64,000 nucleotides of DNA from Ictalurus punctatus (GCF_001660625.3 NC_030430.2:13354227-13418226), one strand, 5' to 3'. Positions 45,500 through 57,236 are shown, counted from the stretch's first letter. The notes: a model not told the origin generated them from the sequence alone. Numbers and translations: made by a program.

Positions 45500-46400
45500 G
45501 GTGGATGAGTGAGAAATGTAAAACAAGACTGGCAGTAAGGTGATGCTAGCAGGCTTCAAGCTAGTCGTGGATGTTTGTAAGATCTTGGCTTGGGAGGCCG
45601 CCTCGTGGACCTCAAATGGCTTGGGAGATCAGCTCATCGATGTCGGACAGGAACGTGGCTTGGGAGGTTGCCTCATTGACCTCTAGCAGGAACTTGACTT
45701 TATGGTGAGGGGGTCACCATGTTGATCTCTGACTGGGGCTCTGGAGCTCAGACTACCTCGTGGGTCTCGAGCTGGAGCTCTGCTCTTTCTCTCTTGTGGA
45801 GCCGTTTGTGGGCATGCCAGCTTCCCTTGAAACATTCCTGAGAGCAGAAATATAATCCAGGTATCTCAAGTTTTCTACAGGTGGGACACTGTAGCTACAG
45901 TGCCCTGTACTGGTCAGATGCTGTGCCCATTGGTTGGACAAGCCATAAAGCCGGGACCCAATGAACCCAAGCCACTGCCGTTTGTCCGGCTTATGGTTTG
46001 CCAGGCTTGAAAAGTACATTTGGCAGTGTATCATGAACTGCCTCGGGTAGTCACACAATCCATAATTCAGTTCCAGGTGGTTTATGTCAGTCCACTGGGG
46101 AAACTGGACTTACATGAATGGTGGCCAGACATCCCCATATACTCCGTCATGACACTCTCCTCGCTCTCCTGCTGCTTCCATGTTGTGGGCGAAGTATTCT
46201 GTCACGTAATGGAGGTTAGGATGGATGCAAGTGCAGATAAGAGCTTTTATAGAGAGAGGCAGGCAGACAAATCCAAATCATGAGATAATAGCATAGTCAA
46301 AAAACAGTCAACAGGTCAGACAATTGTCAAACAGGCACAAACTAGGCAAAACAGGAATCGAGAAACATGGATGAAAACAGCATCAAAACAAGGACACAAA
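45500..46400 (-). mobile_element. Ty3/gypsy LTR end plus gag relic, antisense
   Basis: On minus, 46400-46200 is LTR-like: TTTGGATTTGTCTGCCTGCC, TATAAAAGC-type TATA, ACTTGCATCCATC and an end at ...TTACGTGACA. It is followed at once by GAATACTTCGCC and an ATG-GAAGCAGC start. The frame 46058-45753 reads like a gag segment (RQFMIHCQMYFSSL, LGFIGSRLYGLSNQWAQHL). The LTR end is related to the block at 48680-49092. The rest is degenerate proline/serine-rich sequence. Confidence 0.65.
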
Positions 46401-46659
46401 AAAATGATGACCAACAGCTTAGTTAACAGAAACACATAATACTTCACAAAAAGTGAACGAATTGAAACTCCATATAAACTGTGTTTGTAATTGTGCTGTG
46501 AATTGGATGCAGGTGTGCTTGATTAGAATGAAGGCGAGTGTTCTGGGAATTGCGGTCCATGGTGACCATGTTTGTAGGCCGCCATGCAGGATGGGAAATG
46601 TAGTCACTGTTTGTTGTGATATGACAACATACATATAAATATATACACATATACATATG

Positions 46660-47800
46660 CATTTATTTATTTATTTATTTATTTATCTTGCAAAGGCTTT
46701 TTCCTGGCACACCTCTCACACAGGTCAAATTTGTGCACTCTCTTTCTGATTGTAGAAGCATGCACTTTGACACCAATTGCAAGACTTACTAGCAGATCCT
46801 GTGATGAAATTTTGGGGTTCTTGGAGACTTTTTTTTTGCATCAGACAGTTTTCTCTTGGGCTGAATTTACTGGGATGGCCAGTCCTGGACAAATTGGCAG
46901 TTGTTTGAAATCTGTGCCATTTTTAGATTATTTTCCTAACAGTGTTCCTAACATTATTTTGTATTTCAAATAATTTGGAGGGGGTGCACGGTGGCTTAGT
47001 GGTTAGCACATTCACCTCACGCCACCAGGGGTTCAATTCCCACGGCTCTGTGTGTGCGGAGTTTGCATGTTCTCCCCATGCTGAGGGGGTTTCCTCCGGG
47101 TACTCCGGTTTCCTCCCCCAGTCCAAAGACATGCATGGTAGGATGATTGGTGTGTCTAAAGTGTCTGTAGTGTATGAATGGGTGTGTGAATTTGTGTGTG
47201 ATTGTGTGCCCTGCGATGGACTGGCACCCTGTCCAGGGTGTACACCGCCTTGTACCCGATGCTCCCTGGGATAGGCTCCAGGTTCCCCCGCAACCCTGAA
47301 AAGGAGTAAGCGGTTGTAGATGGATGGATGGATAATTTGGAGGTCCTTTTAAATCTCATGCCAGACTCATAGGCATCCACAACCTTTTTCTGAAGGCCTA
47401 ACAGAACTCTTTAGATCGTGGCATGATGACAACACACACCTCAATAGCAAAGAGAACACCAGCCACTAGATATGAGAGGGGAATAAATAAGACAGGTTCC
47501 ACCTGCATTCCCAGCAGGTTCTAATCACTGGCACCCAATCTTGAACATCTGATTCTGATTTTATAGATTTGAAGGTGTTATATATGTAGGGGGGGTGCTT
47601 ACTTTTTCCATGTTACTGATCTGTTTTTCTTAATTTAAATAGTGAAAATTATTACAAAATGTCACTTTTATGTCATTTGATAGAGTGTATCACTTTTATT
47701 AATAGGCACTGCTTCAAAGAGGATCAAATGTTTGCTTGTCCAAATATGTCAAAAAAGCCAACAATTTCCATGGGCTGTACATATTTTTTCACTGGAATAT
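46660..47800. repeat. Old unclassified DNA repeat interrupted by a SINE
   Basis: Sequence on both sides of the SINE (46690-46980 and 47332-47800) appears to be one element. It includes a GGGGGTGCTTACTTTTTCCA motif and ends near TGTACATATTTTTTCACTGG, seen in fish DNA repeats. A (TTTA)n tract lies at 46661-46686. I cannot class it. Confidence 0.45.
46981..47331 (+). mobile_element. SINE family 1, full-length, 11-bp target duplication
   Basis: The head TGGCTTAGTGGTTAGCACAT is A-box-like and GGTTCAATTCC is a near-perfect B-box. The body matches the 8095 copy throughout and ends (GATG)n. The flanks ATAATTTGGAG at 46970-46980 and 47332-47342 are identical. It is among the best preserved copies and inserted into an older repeat. 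Confidence 0.95.
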
Positions 47801-47823
47801 ATATATATACAGTATCTATCCTG

Positions 47824-47826
<3 letters not shown>

Positions 47827-47887
<61 letters not shown>
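47827..47887. repeat. (TA)n microsatellite
   Basis: Pure TA array of about 30 units; a shorter TA tract follows at 47893-47908. Confidence 0.96.
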
Positions 47888-47890
<3 letters not shown>

Positions 47891-48055
47891 TACATATATA
47901 TATATATGTATCTCAGCTGCTATATAGTAGGTAAGTACGCAGTTTCAGACGCAGCCCACGGCTTCAAACAGTCGTCTATTTGCACGTATAGCATGACAAA
48001 TAATTAACTGCACTTGAAGCTTTCATAAAATTAAAAATTAAACACCCAAAACTGT

Positions 48056-48191
48056 TGTGCCCTGCGATGGACTGGTACCCTGTTCAGGGTGTACCCCGCC
48101 CTGTGCCCAATGTTCCCTGGGATAGGCGCCAGGTTCCCCCGCGACCCTGAAGAAGGAGTAAGCGGTAGAAGATGGATGGATGGATGGATGG
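48056..48191 (+). mobile_element. SINE family 1, 5'-truncated, 14-bp target duplication
   Basis: Only the 3' 136 bases (from GTGCCCTGCGATGGACTGG to (GATG)n) are present, flanked by ACACCCAAAACTGT at 48042-48055 and 48192-48205. Truncation at the 5' end plus a clean duplication is the mark of incomplete target-primed reverse transcription. Confidence 0.95.
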
Positions 48192-48679
48192 ACACCCAAA
48201 ACTGTATATGGTACCATAACGAAGACCATCTGTATGTTAATATGTGAAATTCTGGAGGGAACGTCGGACGGCGTGGCGTGGTGACGTAATGACGTGTGCC
48301 GTTAATCAATCTATGATCTATGATCTATAATCTATGATCTATAACATGTAAAACAGGAACATGAAAGGAGTATTCTAAAAGCAACTTGTGTAAACACCTT
48401 AATCACAATATTGTCTTATCCATGTAAACGTAGTCCCTGTTTCTCCACTCCTCTAGCCTTTCACTAGATTTTGGATCATGGCTGTGGGAATTCACTTCAA
48501 TTCAGGCAAAATTTCATAACACAGGAGCATTACTGGGCAATAAGGCCTGACTCATAACTCTACTTCAAGTTCAAAGTTCCACTTCAACCCAAATATGTTA
48601 CATGGTGTGAAGGTCAGGGATCTGTTGAGGCCAGTTGTCAGAGATTTCCTTTCACAACGAGCGCTCAGCAGTCCGAAGA

Positions 48680-49092
48680 GCAACAGCAAACATGTCCCGA
48701 GTTTTTGACATTGACTGTGTTTACTGTTTCACGTGTTTGTTGTAGGTTATATCCTGTCTCCACCCATGTCATGTGAATGGATGTGTCCTAATCATTCTCA
48801 GCTGCATCCTGTTACCTCCTCTGATGCATCTGTGTATTTAAACCCCTCGTGTGTATTTTTTTCCCACGGAAAGTATTGTGTTTCTGTGTTTAGCCGCCAG
48901 AGACTTACCAAGCCTTCAATCTTTGTTCAAGGTTTTTGATCTTGTTCCTTGTTCCTTGTTCCTCGTTTTGCTCGTTGCCTAGCCTAGTTTATGTTGTTTG
49001 TAGATTGCCTGACCCATGTTTTGGATTTGTCTGCCTGCCTCTCATTAAAGCCTTTAACTGCACTTGCATCCATCTCCACCTTGTTTACATGA
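48680..49092 (+). mobile_element. Probable solo gypsy LTR
   Basis: Contains TATTTAAACCCCTCGTGTG (TATA-like), TCATTAAAGCC (poly(A)-like, 49045-49055) and ends GTTTACATGACA. The 3' part (GATTTGTCTGCCTGCCTCTC, ACTTGCATCCATC) matches the antisense LTR end at 46200-46270. No internal gypsy sequence flanks it, so it is probably a solo LTR made by recombination. Left end uncertain. Confidence 0.6.
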
Positions 49093-49746
49093 CACCAGTC
49101 AGTTGTTCCACACCAAACTTGGCAAACCATTTCTTCTTCTTGCTTGATGCAAGAAGCCATTGTCATGTTGAAACAGGAATGGATATTTCCTGAAGTATTG
49201 CAACAAAGTCAAACTCATGATTATTTAATATGTGATTGTATCATGAATTAAGAGTGTCCATATATGTAGTCAGCTACAGTATGTAGTGTAGCTCAGTGTT
49301 CAGTAGCAGGTAGGGTGATACCTGCCCATTAACATAAAAGACATGGAGGCATACACTTGTAAGAAAGCTTGCGTTAATTACTCATAACATTACTCCCTAT
49401 GGTACTAGATTGTTTAATTCAGTTCAGTTCCAGGATTTCTTGCATGAACAGCATTTTTCAGGTCATGCCATAGCATCTCAAATGGATTAAGGTCTGGACA
49501 CTGACCAAGTTATTATAAAATATACATTTTCTTCTTTTAAAGTTATTCTGTTTTCCATTTATTTCAGCATTTTGTTTCACAAACTTGTTGCATCATCCAA
49601 CTTCTATTAAGCTCCAGATGACACTCCTTGACCCTTGATCAATATCCTTTAAAAAAATAAATAAAAAAAAAAACCTTTTTATACAAATTTGAATTCACTG
49701 TTCACTGTAGGACTTTCTTCAAGCCCTGAGGTATGTATATACAGTA
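49093..49746. other. Non-coding stretch
   Basis: AT-rich sequence, no supported exon or repeat. Confidence 0.45.
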
Positions 49747-50225
49747 CAGTGGTGGAAATAAGTATTGGATGCATCAACATTTTTTCAGTAAATATATTTC
49801 CAATGAGGCTATTCACATGAGTATTAACTCAAGAAATCCACAAATATAAAGAATTCACAACATTAAAGTCCGTAAATAAAGTTGTGTGTAACAAAGTGGA
49901 ATAACACAGGAAAAACATATTGAACACGCTAGTAAAAAGCTGTTCTTCAAATCAAGGTACGGCAAGGAACCAGCTGAAATGCGTAAGTAATTATACTCCT
50001 TATCTGTGCAAATTAATATCAGCTGGGTTAATAAATGAATGGTTTGTAAAAAGGCTTTTTGTTACCAAGGTATCACACAAGAAAATTCTCATGATGGAGA
50101 CCTTCACAACCTTATTGTTGCAAAACATATTGATGGAATCCGATACAGATGTATTTCAAAACTTCTGAATGCCCCAGTAAGCACTATTGGGGCCATTATT
50201 TGCAAATGGAAGCAACATCACTCTG
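49747..50225 (+). mobile_element. Tc1 element 5' part, with transposase N-terminus
   Basis: Starts after TA with CAGTGGTGGAAATAAGTATT, the same family as 15653. About 290 bases in, a frame begins that encodes the N-terminal paired-like DNA-binding region of a Tc1 transposase (QENSHDGDLHNLIVAKHIDG, LNAPVSTIGAIICKWKQH). It is cut off by a TA array at 50226. Confidence 0.85.
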
Positions 50226-50634
<409 letters not shown>

Positions 50635-50639
50635 ATTGT

Positions 50640-51410
50640 GATATTTTTATTGAATCCCCTAAAACAAAAATACTTGCCTAGATGAGTTCCTTAATAGTCA
50701 TCAAGACATCCCTGAACTCATCTCCAGAACACAGTGTAATGTAATGTCTCATAATTAGCTTATATACTGTCCCTTCTGTTTTTGGTAGTTTTCAGGTGAT
50801 TTGTGCACACTGTCAAGATTTATGGCTCCCTGTAACACCAAGAATGATTCATTGTCATCAGTTGATTTAGATGTTCCATTTGTAGATGGTTTCTTGATTT
50901 GGTTTTGATCCTGTTTATTAGACTAATATCTTGTTCCATAGCCTGTACAGGAGACCTGAAAGGTGCCACAAATGTCACCAAGTAGTGCAAAGTCTTTAAG
51001 TTCTTCCATCTACAGGGCCATGGTTATCATCTCCGGGTAATTGCCTAGTATGCCAATCTGATCTTCTCCTTCACAAAGAGATAGGAATCTTCATACTGCT
51101 GCAGGATGCAGTCCTTACCTTGGTCATTAGTCAGTGCTGCATTACTGCACAAAATTTGCCTTTCTTTACTGATTATCTGCTGTACATATAATAGATAGTC
51201 TTCAGAAGCATTTCAATATCTTCCACTGTTGATACTTTTTTCCAGGCTTCATCAAGTCCGAAATCTTCCCGGTGGGAGTCTTCTGAGTTCGTTGAAGCAT
51301 TCATCTGCATGACTAGCAAGACATTGTCAATATGAATATAAATTTTTTTCAGGATCTGATTTTGCTTTCTGATTTCTGGCTCTTTGGATTACATTTCTTT
51401 ATCTTTTTAA
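50640..51410 (-). pseudogene. Degenerate protein-coding block, unknown
   Basis: On minus, coding-like segments follow one another with frame changes: MQMNASTNSEDSHREDFGLD then EAWKKVSTVEDIEMLLKTIY (about 51310-51180), then KERQILCSNAALTNDQGKDC then ILQQYEDSYLFVKEKIRLAY (about 51175-51050), then QIGILGNYPEMITMAL, FALLGDICGTFQVSCTGYGT, and NQIKKPSTNGTSKSTDDNES then FLVLQGAINLDSVHKSPENY (about 50910-50790). A poly(A)-like AATAAA follows near 50650. I recognise no domain. The layout fits a processed pseudogene or a lineage-specific transposon ORF. Confidence 0.4.
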
Positions 51411-52008
51411 ACCAGATATGAACTCACCATTTTCTATGCATAAAAGTACTCATGGCTTCTAAATTTGTTTTCTATTCTATATGGTATGTAAGGTAGTCCA
51501 GTTCTGCCTACTTTTCCTTTCCTGTGGTCATTTCTTCCTTCTCGTTAGTCTTAGTTTTGTTACCATGCTTTTCCATACATATTATGTTGTTTCCACAATT
51601 TGCATACAGTATTTTCTGTAGTGGTATTAAATAATTACAGTATTAAATAATACCTTTATTTCAAGTCAACGATTTTCTCTCTGGCTTGTCCAGCTCGGTC
51701 ATCCATAAAATTCAATAAAAATACCCTGGTTTGAACATGTTTGTTCTAACCAAAATGTATGTTCACTTGAAGAGCTTGTCTAAGGCTGTAATTCCAAGAT
51801 TGATTCATTCTCCAGATTTATGACTGCTTGTCATTTCCTTGTTGATTATTGATCTAAACAGGCTGAAGTTGTTTATTCCTATTTCTATTGTAGTTAAGAG
51901 ACATATGAATTTTAAATTGTTTTGGACTTTTGACTTTTCTTTTTTCTGTAAACCTTCCTTCCCTTAACCCTTCTAGTGCTGTGCAAGCTAAATCTCATGC
52001 TAGGATTT

Positions 52009-52100
52009 CCATCCATCCATCCATCGATCTTCTACCGCTTACTCCTTTTCAGGGTCACGGGGAATCTGGAGCCTATCCCAGGGATCATCGGGCACAAGGC
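52009..52100 (-). mobile_element. SINE family 1, tail fragment, antisense
   Basis: (CATC)n followed by TCTTCTACCGCTTACTCCTT and AGCCTATCCCAGGGATC, the antisense 3' end of family 1. A possible short duplication, CATGCTAG, flanks it. Confidence 0.85.
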
Positions 52101-53298
52101 ATGCTAGCAGTTTTAGTGGCATATTTTTAAGATTATATGATTATATATATATAACATACCAAACATAACATAAAATAACAAGGTTACTTTCCCACTTTCC
52201 ACTAGGTGCAGTTTAAGGCTGTCCCAATTAACTCGACCATGTTACAATTGTACATTATTATAACATTATTGAGAAAAAATGTGCATGATGATGTAACATC
52301 AAATAAGTCATGATATTTCTACCAGTTCCACTGCAATTGGCTTATTAACATACGTTTTGACTGTCAAAAAATAATAAAAATAAATATTATGAAGTTTACC
52401 TGAAGTTTCACAGTGTACCTGAATTCATCCTTATTTCTTAGCAAAGATAAGCCCATGTGAGTTCTACTTATGTATTTCTTAATATTATGTACTAGTTTTG
52501 ATAATTAATATACATTTTTTTTTTAAAAACTTTAATAATTTGTGTTAGCCTTTCTTTTTCTTAGCAATACCCTATTCTATTTTGATTCTATTATTGTTGT
52601 TAATTGATAGAATAGATAATATGTTTAAAAATGAATAACAAGCTGGTGTGGCCGGTGCAGTATTCGATTCAGTAATCACACTTGGAACACACCCCAGTGC
52701 ACATAGACTTACTTTTACTGATGTTTTGTAGATGGGACCACTAGTGACAGTTTAAAAAATCATGATTAGGATAAAGTCTTTATTGAAGATGATGATACAT
52801 AAAGATGATACGAAAAAGTCTTAGGAAACAGTTGTTTCTACAAATAAGTAAATATTTCCATCTACTGGCAACATATTGCCATTGCATGGTGGTTTCAGGT
52901 GGACCAGAGCCAAATTTAGTCTTATCAAAACTCACAGGTATATGTTTTATTTACTGATTTTGAGATTTTTTGAGCTTTTGTGTACAATGTGCAAAATGAG
53001 AAACTTTTGAAATTTTGGGCACTGGAATAACATACTAATAATCAAATTACCTGTTGAATGTGACATACTAAAATAGATTTTCATAATTTATAACATAACA
53101 GCACGGTAGAATTTCATTAATTGTGACAGTTAAGACTATTTCTATTTGCTTTCTATTATCTAGAATATAAAATGAAAGTTGTGTTTGTGACATAAAAACA
53201 TTTTTGTAAAAAATAATAATAATAATAATAATAATAATTTTATTCCCCAAACTCATTTTGTTTATTTCTTAATTTAATTCATTTTTGTGAAACACCTA
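52101..53298. other. AT-rich non-coding stretch
   Basis: Includes an (AAT)n array at 53212-53239. No exon supported. Confidence 0.45.
53212..53239. repeat. (AAT)n microsatellite
   Basis: About nine AAT units. Confidence 0.93.
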
Positions 53299-53309
53299 AC
53301 ATATATTTG

Positions 53310-53560
53310 ATAATGATAATGAGATAATGAGTCTTTATTAATCACATATACATTTCAGCACAGTGAAATTCTTTTCTTCACATACCCCAGCATGTTAGGG
53401 TCAGAGCGCAGGGTCAGCTATGAAACAGCGCCCCTGGATCATAGAGGGTTAAGGGCCTTGCTCGATGGCCCAACAGTGGCAGCCTGGTAGTGCAGGGACT
53501 TGAACGCCCGACCTTCCGATCAGTAACCCAGTGCCTTATCCGCCAAGCCACCACTGCCCC
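53310..53560 (-). mobile_element. SINE family 2, antisense, 11-bp target duplication
   Basis: Minus copy of the 50394 SINE. The tail is (GATAAT)-like at 53310-53330 and the head at 53525-53560 (antisense of AGTGGTGGCTTGGCGGATAA). The flanks ACATATATTTG at 53299-53309 and 53561-53571 are identical. Confidence 0.93.
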
Positions 53561-53711
53561 ACATATATTTGTGGATCTCATTCTATATATTTGTGAATTT
53601 TTATAATAATAATATAATATAATAATTTTTGTGAATCTTGCTACATTTATTTGTGGATCGTAATCTATTTATTTAGAAATATGAAACAATTTTAACCCCA
53701 TACAGTAGTGC

Positions 53712-53812
53712 TGGTAGGTGGATTGATGACTCTAAATCTGTGTGAATGTGTGTGATAGACTGGCATCCCATTGAGGGTGTATTCCTGGCTTGGGTCCAGT
53801 GCTCTATGAAAG
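53712..53812 (+). mobile_element. SINE-related 3' body fragment
   Basis: GTGTGATAGACTGGCATCCC then TTGAGGGTGTATTCCTGGCT is a diverged relative of the GCCCTGCGATGGACTGGCAC body block of SINE family 1. Confidence 0.6.
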
Positions 53813-53875
53813 ACTCTGGCTTTTGTATTTCAGGCTTATTTTAATGCAGAATGTTTTGGGGTTATTTAACAATGT

Positions 53876-53996
<121 letters not shown>

Positions 53997-54049
53997 ACAG
54001 TTTGCATTTTTGTCCAACTGTTATGTAAAGTTTCGATATATTGGAAGCA

Positions 54050-54118
54050 AAATGCTCGGAAAATGCTTTCTGTTTCTGAGGAGGAATTTCAAAGTTTTCA
54101 ACAAGGCAGCAAACGAAA
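54050..54118 (+). CDS. Candidate penultimate exon, unknown gene
   Basis: Open frame reading NARKMLSVSEEEFQSFQQGS then KR plus two bases, bounded by an AAG acceptor-like site near 54049 and a GTAGTC donor (GT at 54119-54120). The two leftover bases plus T from 55093 give Asn and continue in frame into the next exon. The acceptor has a weak pyrimidine tract. Alternative: chance open frame next to a GT/TA array. Confidence 0.35.
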
Positions 54119-54228
54119 GTAGTCCAGGTACAGTACAACCTCCTTTTTTTTTTAAACAAAGTTTTACTAAAACTTTAAATGTAAGTACTCAACACAGATA
54201 AGGAGACTACAGTTAACCAACAATGTAT

Positions 54229-54975
54229 ATTTAACCCCAAAATTTGATTGCACTCATGTTGTTCTGGTATGACACTTTCAAATTCTTTAATCATTTATGT
54301 CACCCCAATCCTGTATGACTTTTGTTCAACTTTAGAACATAAATGGAGATATTTGAAGAATGTTATAGGCTGTCTTTGTCCATAAAATAAAATGCAATAA
54401 TTTGCTTATTCCAAAAATGACAAAAGTTCTCCATGCGGCTTGAGTCATATATCTGAAGTGTTCTGAAGCGATACAATCACTTTTTATGGTGATCAAATAT
54501 AAATTTAAAGCGTTAATCACTCTCAAATCAAATCTAAACACAGATTGGCGGACACATATACAGCATCCAAAATGATGGCATGAACCTCTTTTAGCATCAA
54601 ACCTCATTGGTTCTCACAGATATCATGATGTCAAACATGTACAGATCAGTGAGGCTTCATGTTACAGTAGATTTTGTTAAAAAAATAAATATATAAAGTA
54701 AATTACTTAAATCTCCATCTGATCATCATTTCGTTTCGGAAGACTTGGGATTTACGGCTCAAGATGAGCTTTTATGGTGCCTTTATGTCCTTTTTGGAGC
54801 TTGAAAAAACAAGTCACCAATGTCTTTCATTATATGGACAAAAACAGCAGCATGTTCATATTTGACCATTCTTCAAATATCTTAATTTATGTTCTGAAGA
54901 TGAGCACAAGTCATGCAGGTTTTGAATGATGAGTGCATGATAGAATTTTCATATGCTGGTGAATTGTTTTTTTAA
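54229..54975. mobile_element. MITE (fold-back DNA transposon), near full-length
   Basis: The ends are inverted relatives: left TTATGTCACCCCAATCCTGT then GACTTTTGTTCAAC, and right (reverse) CAAAACCTGCATGACTTGTG. A pair of GATATTTGAAGAATG segments (54345-54362 and rc at 54870-54888) mirror each other. It belongs to the same abundant teleost family as 28050-28216. It has no transposase and lies in the putative intron between the flanking exon candidates. Confidence 0.8.
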
Positions 54976-55092
54976 AAAAGTGGTTTGTTAATGGCTGTCA
55001 GTCCCTAACATTTCGCTAAAAACATTTTTATTTTTGGTGCTAATGTGTTTTACCATTTATTTATTTTTTTTCTTTGTCTCCTCTTATTTAAG

Positions 55093-55246
55093 TCACAAAG
55101 ATGATGACAGCAGTGGCTTACAGGATGTATTCGACAGAATTGAAGAAGTTGTGCTGGCTGCCCAAGGCCTACAAGAAGTCACATCGGTAATGAAAAAGCT
55201 CTCCGACATTGCCTCCAGTAACAAGAGAACCAGAAATTTCAGTTAA
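55093..55246 (+). CDS. Candidate terminal exon, unknown gene
   Basis: A strong acceptor (TTTTTTTCTTTGTCTCCTCTTATTTAAG ends at 55092) is followed by a frame encoding HKDDDSSGLQDVFDRIEEVV then LAAQGLQEVTSVMKKLSDIA then SSNKRTRNFS and TAA. Acidic start, long amphipathic helix and basic end look like a real C-terminus. Upstream partner is the 54050-54118 segment. Protein not recognised. Confidence 0.5.
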
Positions 55247-55445
55247 ATTGTTAAAGGTGCACAAAATTCTGTTTTGGCTAATATTGCAGTTGTTTTGGAC
55301 TTGTTTGCAGTCTTGTGTAAAAGCCATAGTTTCCAGTTACTGATGCCATATAGAAATGTGCTGTTTACAATAGGTCATGATTTAATCCACAGCAAATTAA
55401 ACAAAAGCCTTTATACTTCACTGGTCATGTGGTATCCTGATGTCA
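55247..55445 (+). other. Possible 3' UTR or spacer
   Basis: Follows the candidate terminal exon. No clear AATAAA is seen. It ends at the DIRS terminus. Confidence 0.3.
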
Positions 55446-55827
55446 GGGTTACACATGTAACCCTGTTCCCTGTGAAAGGAATGAGACATTGCATTTAGCA
55501 TAACACTATGGGGAGTGCCTCTCGTGCATGACCAGCATCTGAAGCTTGTGTAAAATCATGCCTATTTGTAGGCCTGCCATGATCAGGTGACATGGCAATT
55601 AAGCACGTCGCGTGATATAAATATGGCACCTGTGAACCGCGCCATCAGCCTCTATTATCTGAAACGAAGACGCAATTCACAGACCTGCCCTGGTATGACC
55701 AAGCTACGCAATGTCTCGTTCCCTTCTCAGGGAACAGGGTTACATGCGTAACCCAGACGTTCCGTCTCAAAGGGAACGTCAACGTTGCATTTAGCATAAC
55801 ACTATGGGAATGAAAATACCTACTCCG

Positions 55828-56782
55828 TCATACCGAGGGTATGGCCTGTTCAAAAAGACCCAAGCCCTGGGTGGAATGAATATCCAGGCTGTAATAAAGA
55901 ATGAATGTATGTGGCATAGACCACCCTGCAGCAGCACACACATCCTGTAAGAATACCCCTTTGGACAATGCTTTCGCAGAGGCGAGCACCCTAGTGGAAT
56001 GAGCCCTTGTGCCCAGAGGCGTAGCAAGACCGCACGCCTCATAAGCAATAGAGATTGCTTCCAAAATCCAATTAGAGATGCGCTGCTTTGACACAGGCAC
56101 ATTAGTAATATAATCCGGCATAGGATAAAGGAAGGCCTTGGCTAATCCAGGGGCAAAGGCAGGAAGGCGCAACAAAGAAAGCTTGTAGATCTCCTACTCG
56201 CTTGAGAGATGTCAGGGCCAGCAGAAGAGCTACCTTTAGAGTCAGAAGATTCTCAGAGGCTGACTCTAAGGGCTCAAACAGGGCCCCTGACAAACCTTCC
56301 AGGACCACAGAAAGGTCCCAGGAAGGTATGCATGGCCTGCAGATGGGCCTCAGACGCCTGACACCATGCATAAACCTCGAAGGTAGAGGATGTTGCCCCA
56401 CAGAGGCTCCATCAACACCGGCGTGGCTGGTCAAAATGCCGGCCACGTAGACCCTGATTGTAGAAGGAGCCCACCCCACTGAGAAACGTTCTTGTAATAA
56501 CTCCAGGACTGTAGCTATTGCGCAGTTCACTGGGTCTACAGTGGATCCCTGCACATGGGAATCTGCAAAGAAGTGCCATCTAGCAGGGATATTAACTCTG
56601 TGAACCTTATTTGAGCTGGCCAATAAGGTTCTACTAGCAGCAGACATAGACTGTCTTGACGAACTCTCGCTAGAACTTGTGGGAGCAGAGCGATCGGGGG
56701 GAAAGCATACAGATGTGATCTCGGCTGCATGTGCACCATGGTGTCCAGCCCTAATTGTGCAGGAGGAGTGAGGGCAAACCAC
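55828..56782 (-). pseudogene. DIRS tyrosine recombinase, in two frames
   Basis: The N-terminal part (56782-56102) has STIRVYVAGILTSHAGVDG, IPSWDLSVVLEGLSGALFEP and the catalytic Arg region LALTSLKRVGDLQAF. The C-terminal part (56175-55828) has SKQRISNWILEAIS, RAHSTRVLASA (the His-x-x-Arg box) and HTFILYYSLDIH (catalytic Tyr). The two overlap by 74 bases in different frames, so a frameshift separates them. These enzymes join a circular DNA intermediate to the target. Confidence 0.88.
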
Positions 56783-56840
56783 AGCGGGCCGTGTATGGTC
56801 TCCTCGGAGGCGAACACATGCAGTCCCGCTTGGCCAAACC

Positions 56841-57236
56841 TCACCATATGGACTCCACCACTTGTGGATGGAGCCACCAATTCCTGGGCCTCAGTCCCTG
56901 CCTCAACAGGATGTTTGCACCCATATTCCCTGAATGTACATTGCACTCACTGACAAATTTTCCTTCTGCCCAGAGAAGAATTAGCTGCACTTGCCTGAAT
57001 AGGGGGCGTGGACATAATCCTCCCTGGTGGTCAATATATGAGACCACCGGTGTGTTGTCTGTAAACACATGGTGACCTCTCAATTGAGGAAGAAGAAATT
57101 TCAGTGCTAGTAATATGGCCCACATTTCTAGGCAATTTATATGCCGCTCTATATGAGGGCCGATCCAGAGACTGTGAGCTGGACTACTGTCTAAGACCAT
57201 GCACCAGCCCATGAGGGAGGTGTCTGTCATTACCAT
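56841..57236 (-). pseudogene. DIRS RNase H domain, open frame
   Basis: A 131-codon open stretch begins MVMTDTSLMGWCMVL, with the first catalytic Asp, then HINCLEMWAILLALKFLLPQ with Glu, and HHVFTDNTPVVSYIDHQGG with the next Asp. These three acidic positions are conserved, so the RNase H core is unusually well preserved for this dead element. Confidence 0.85.
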
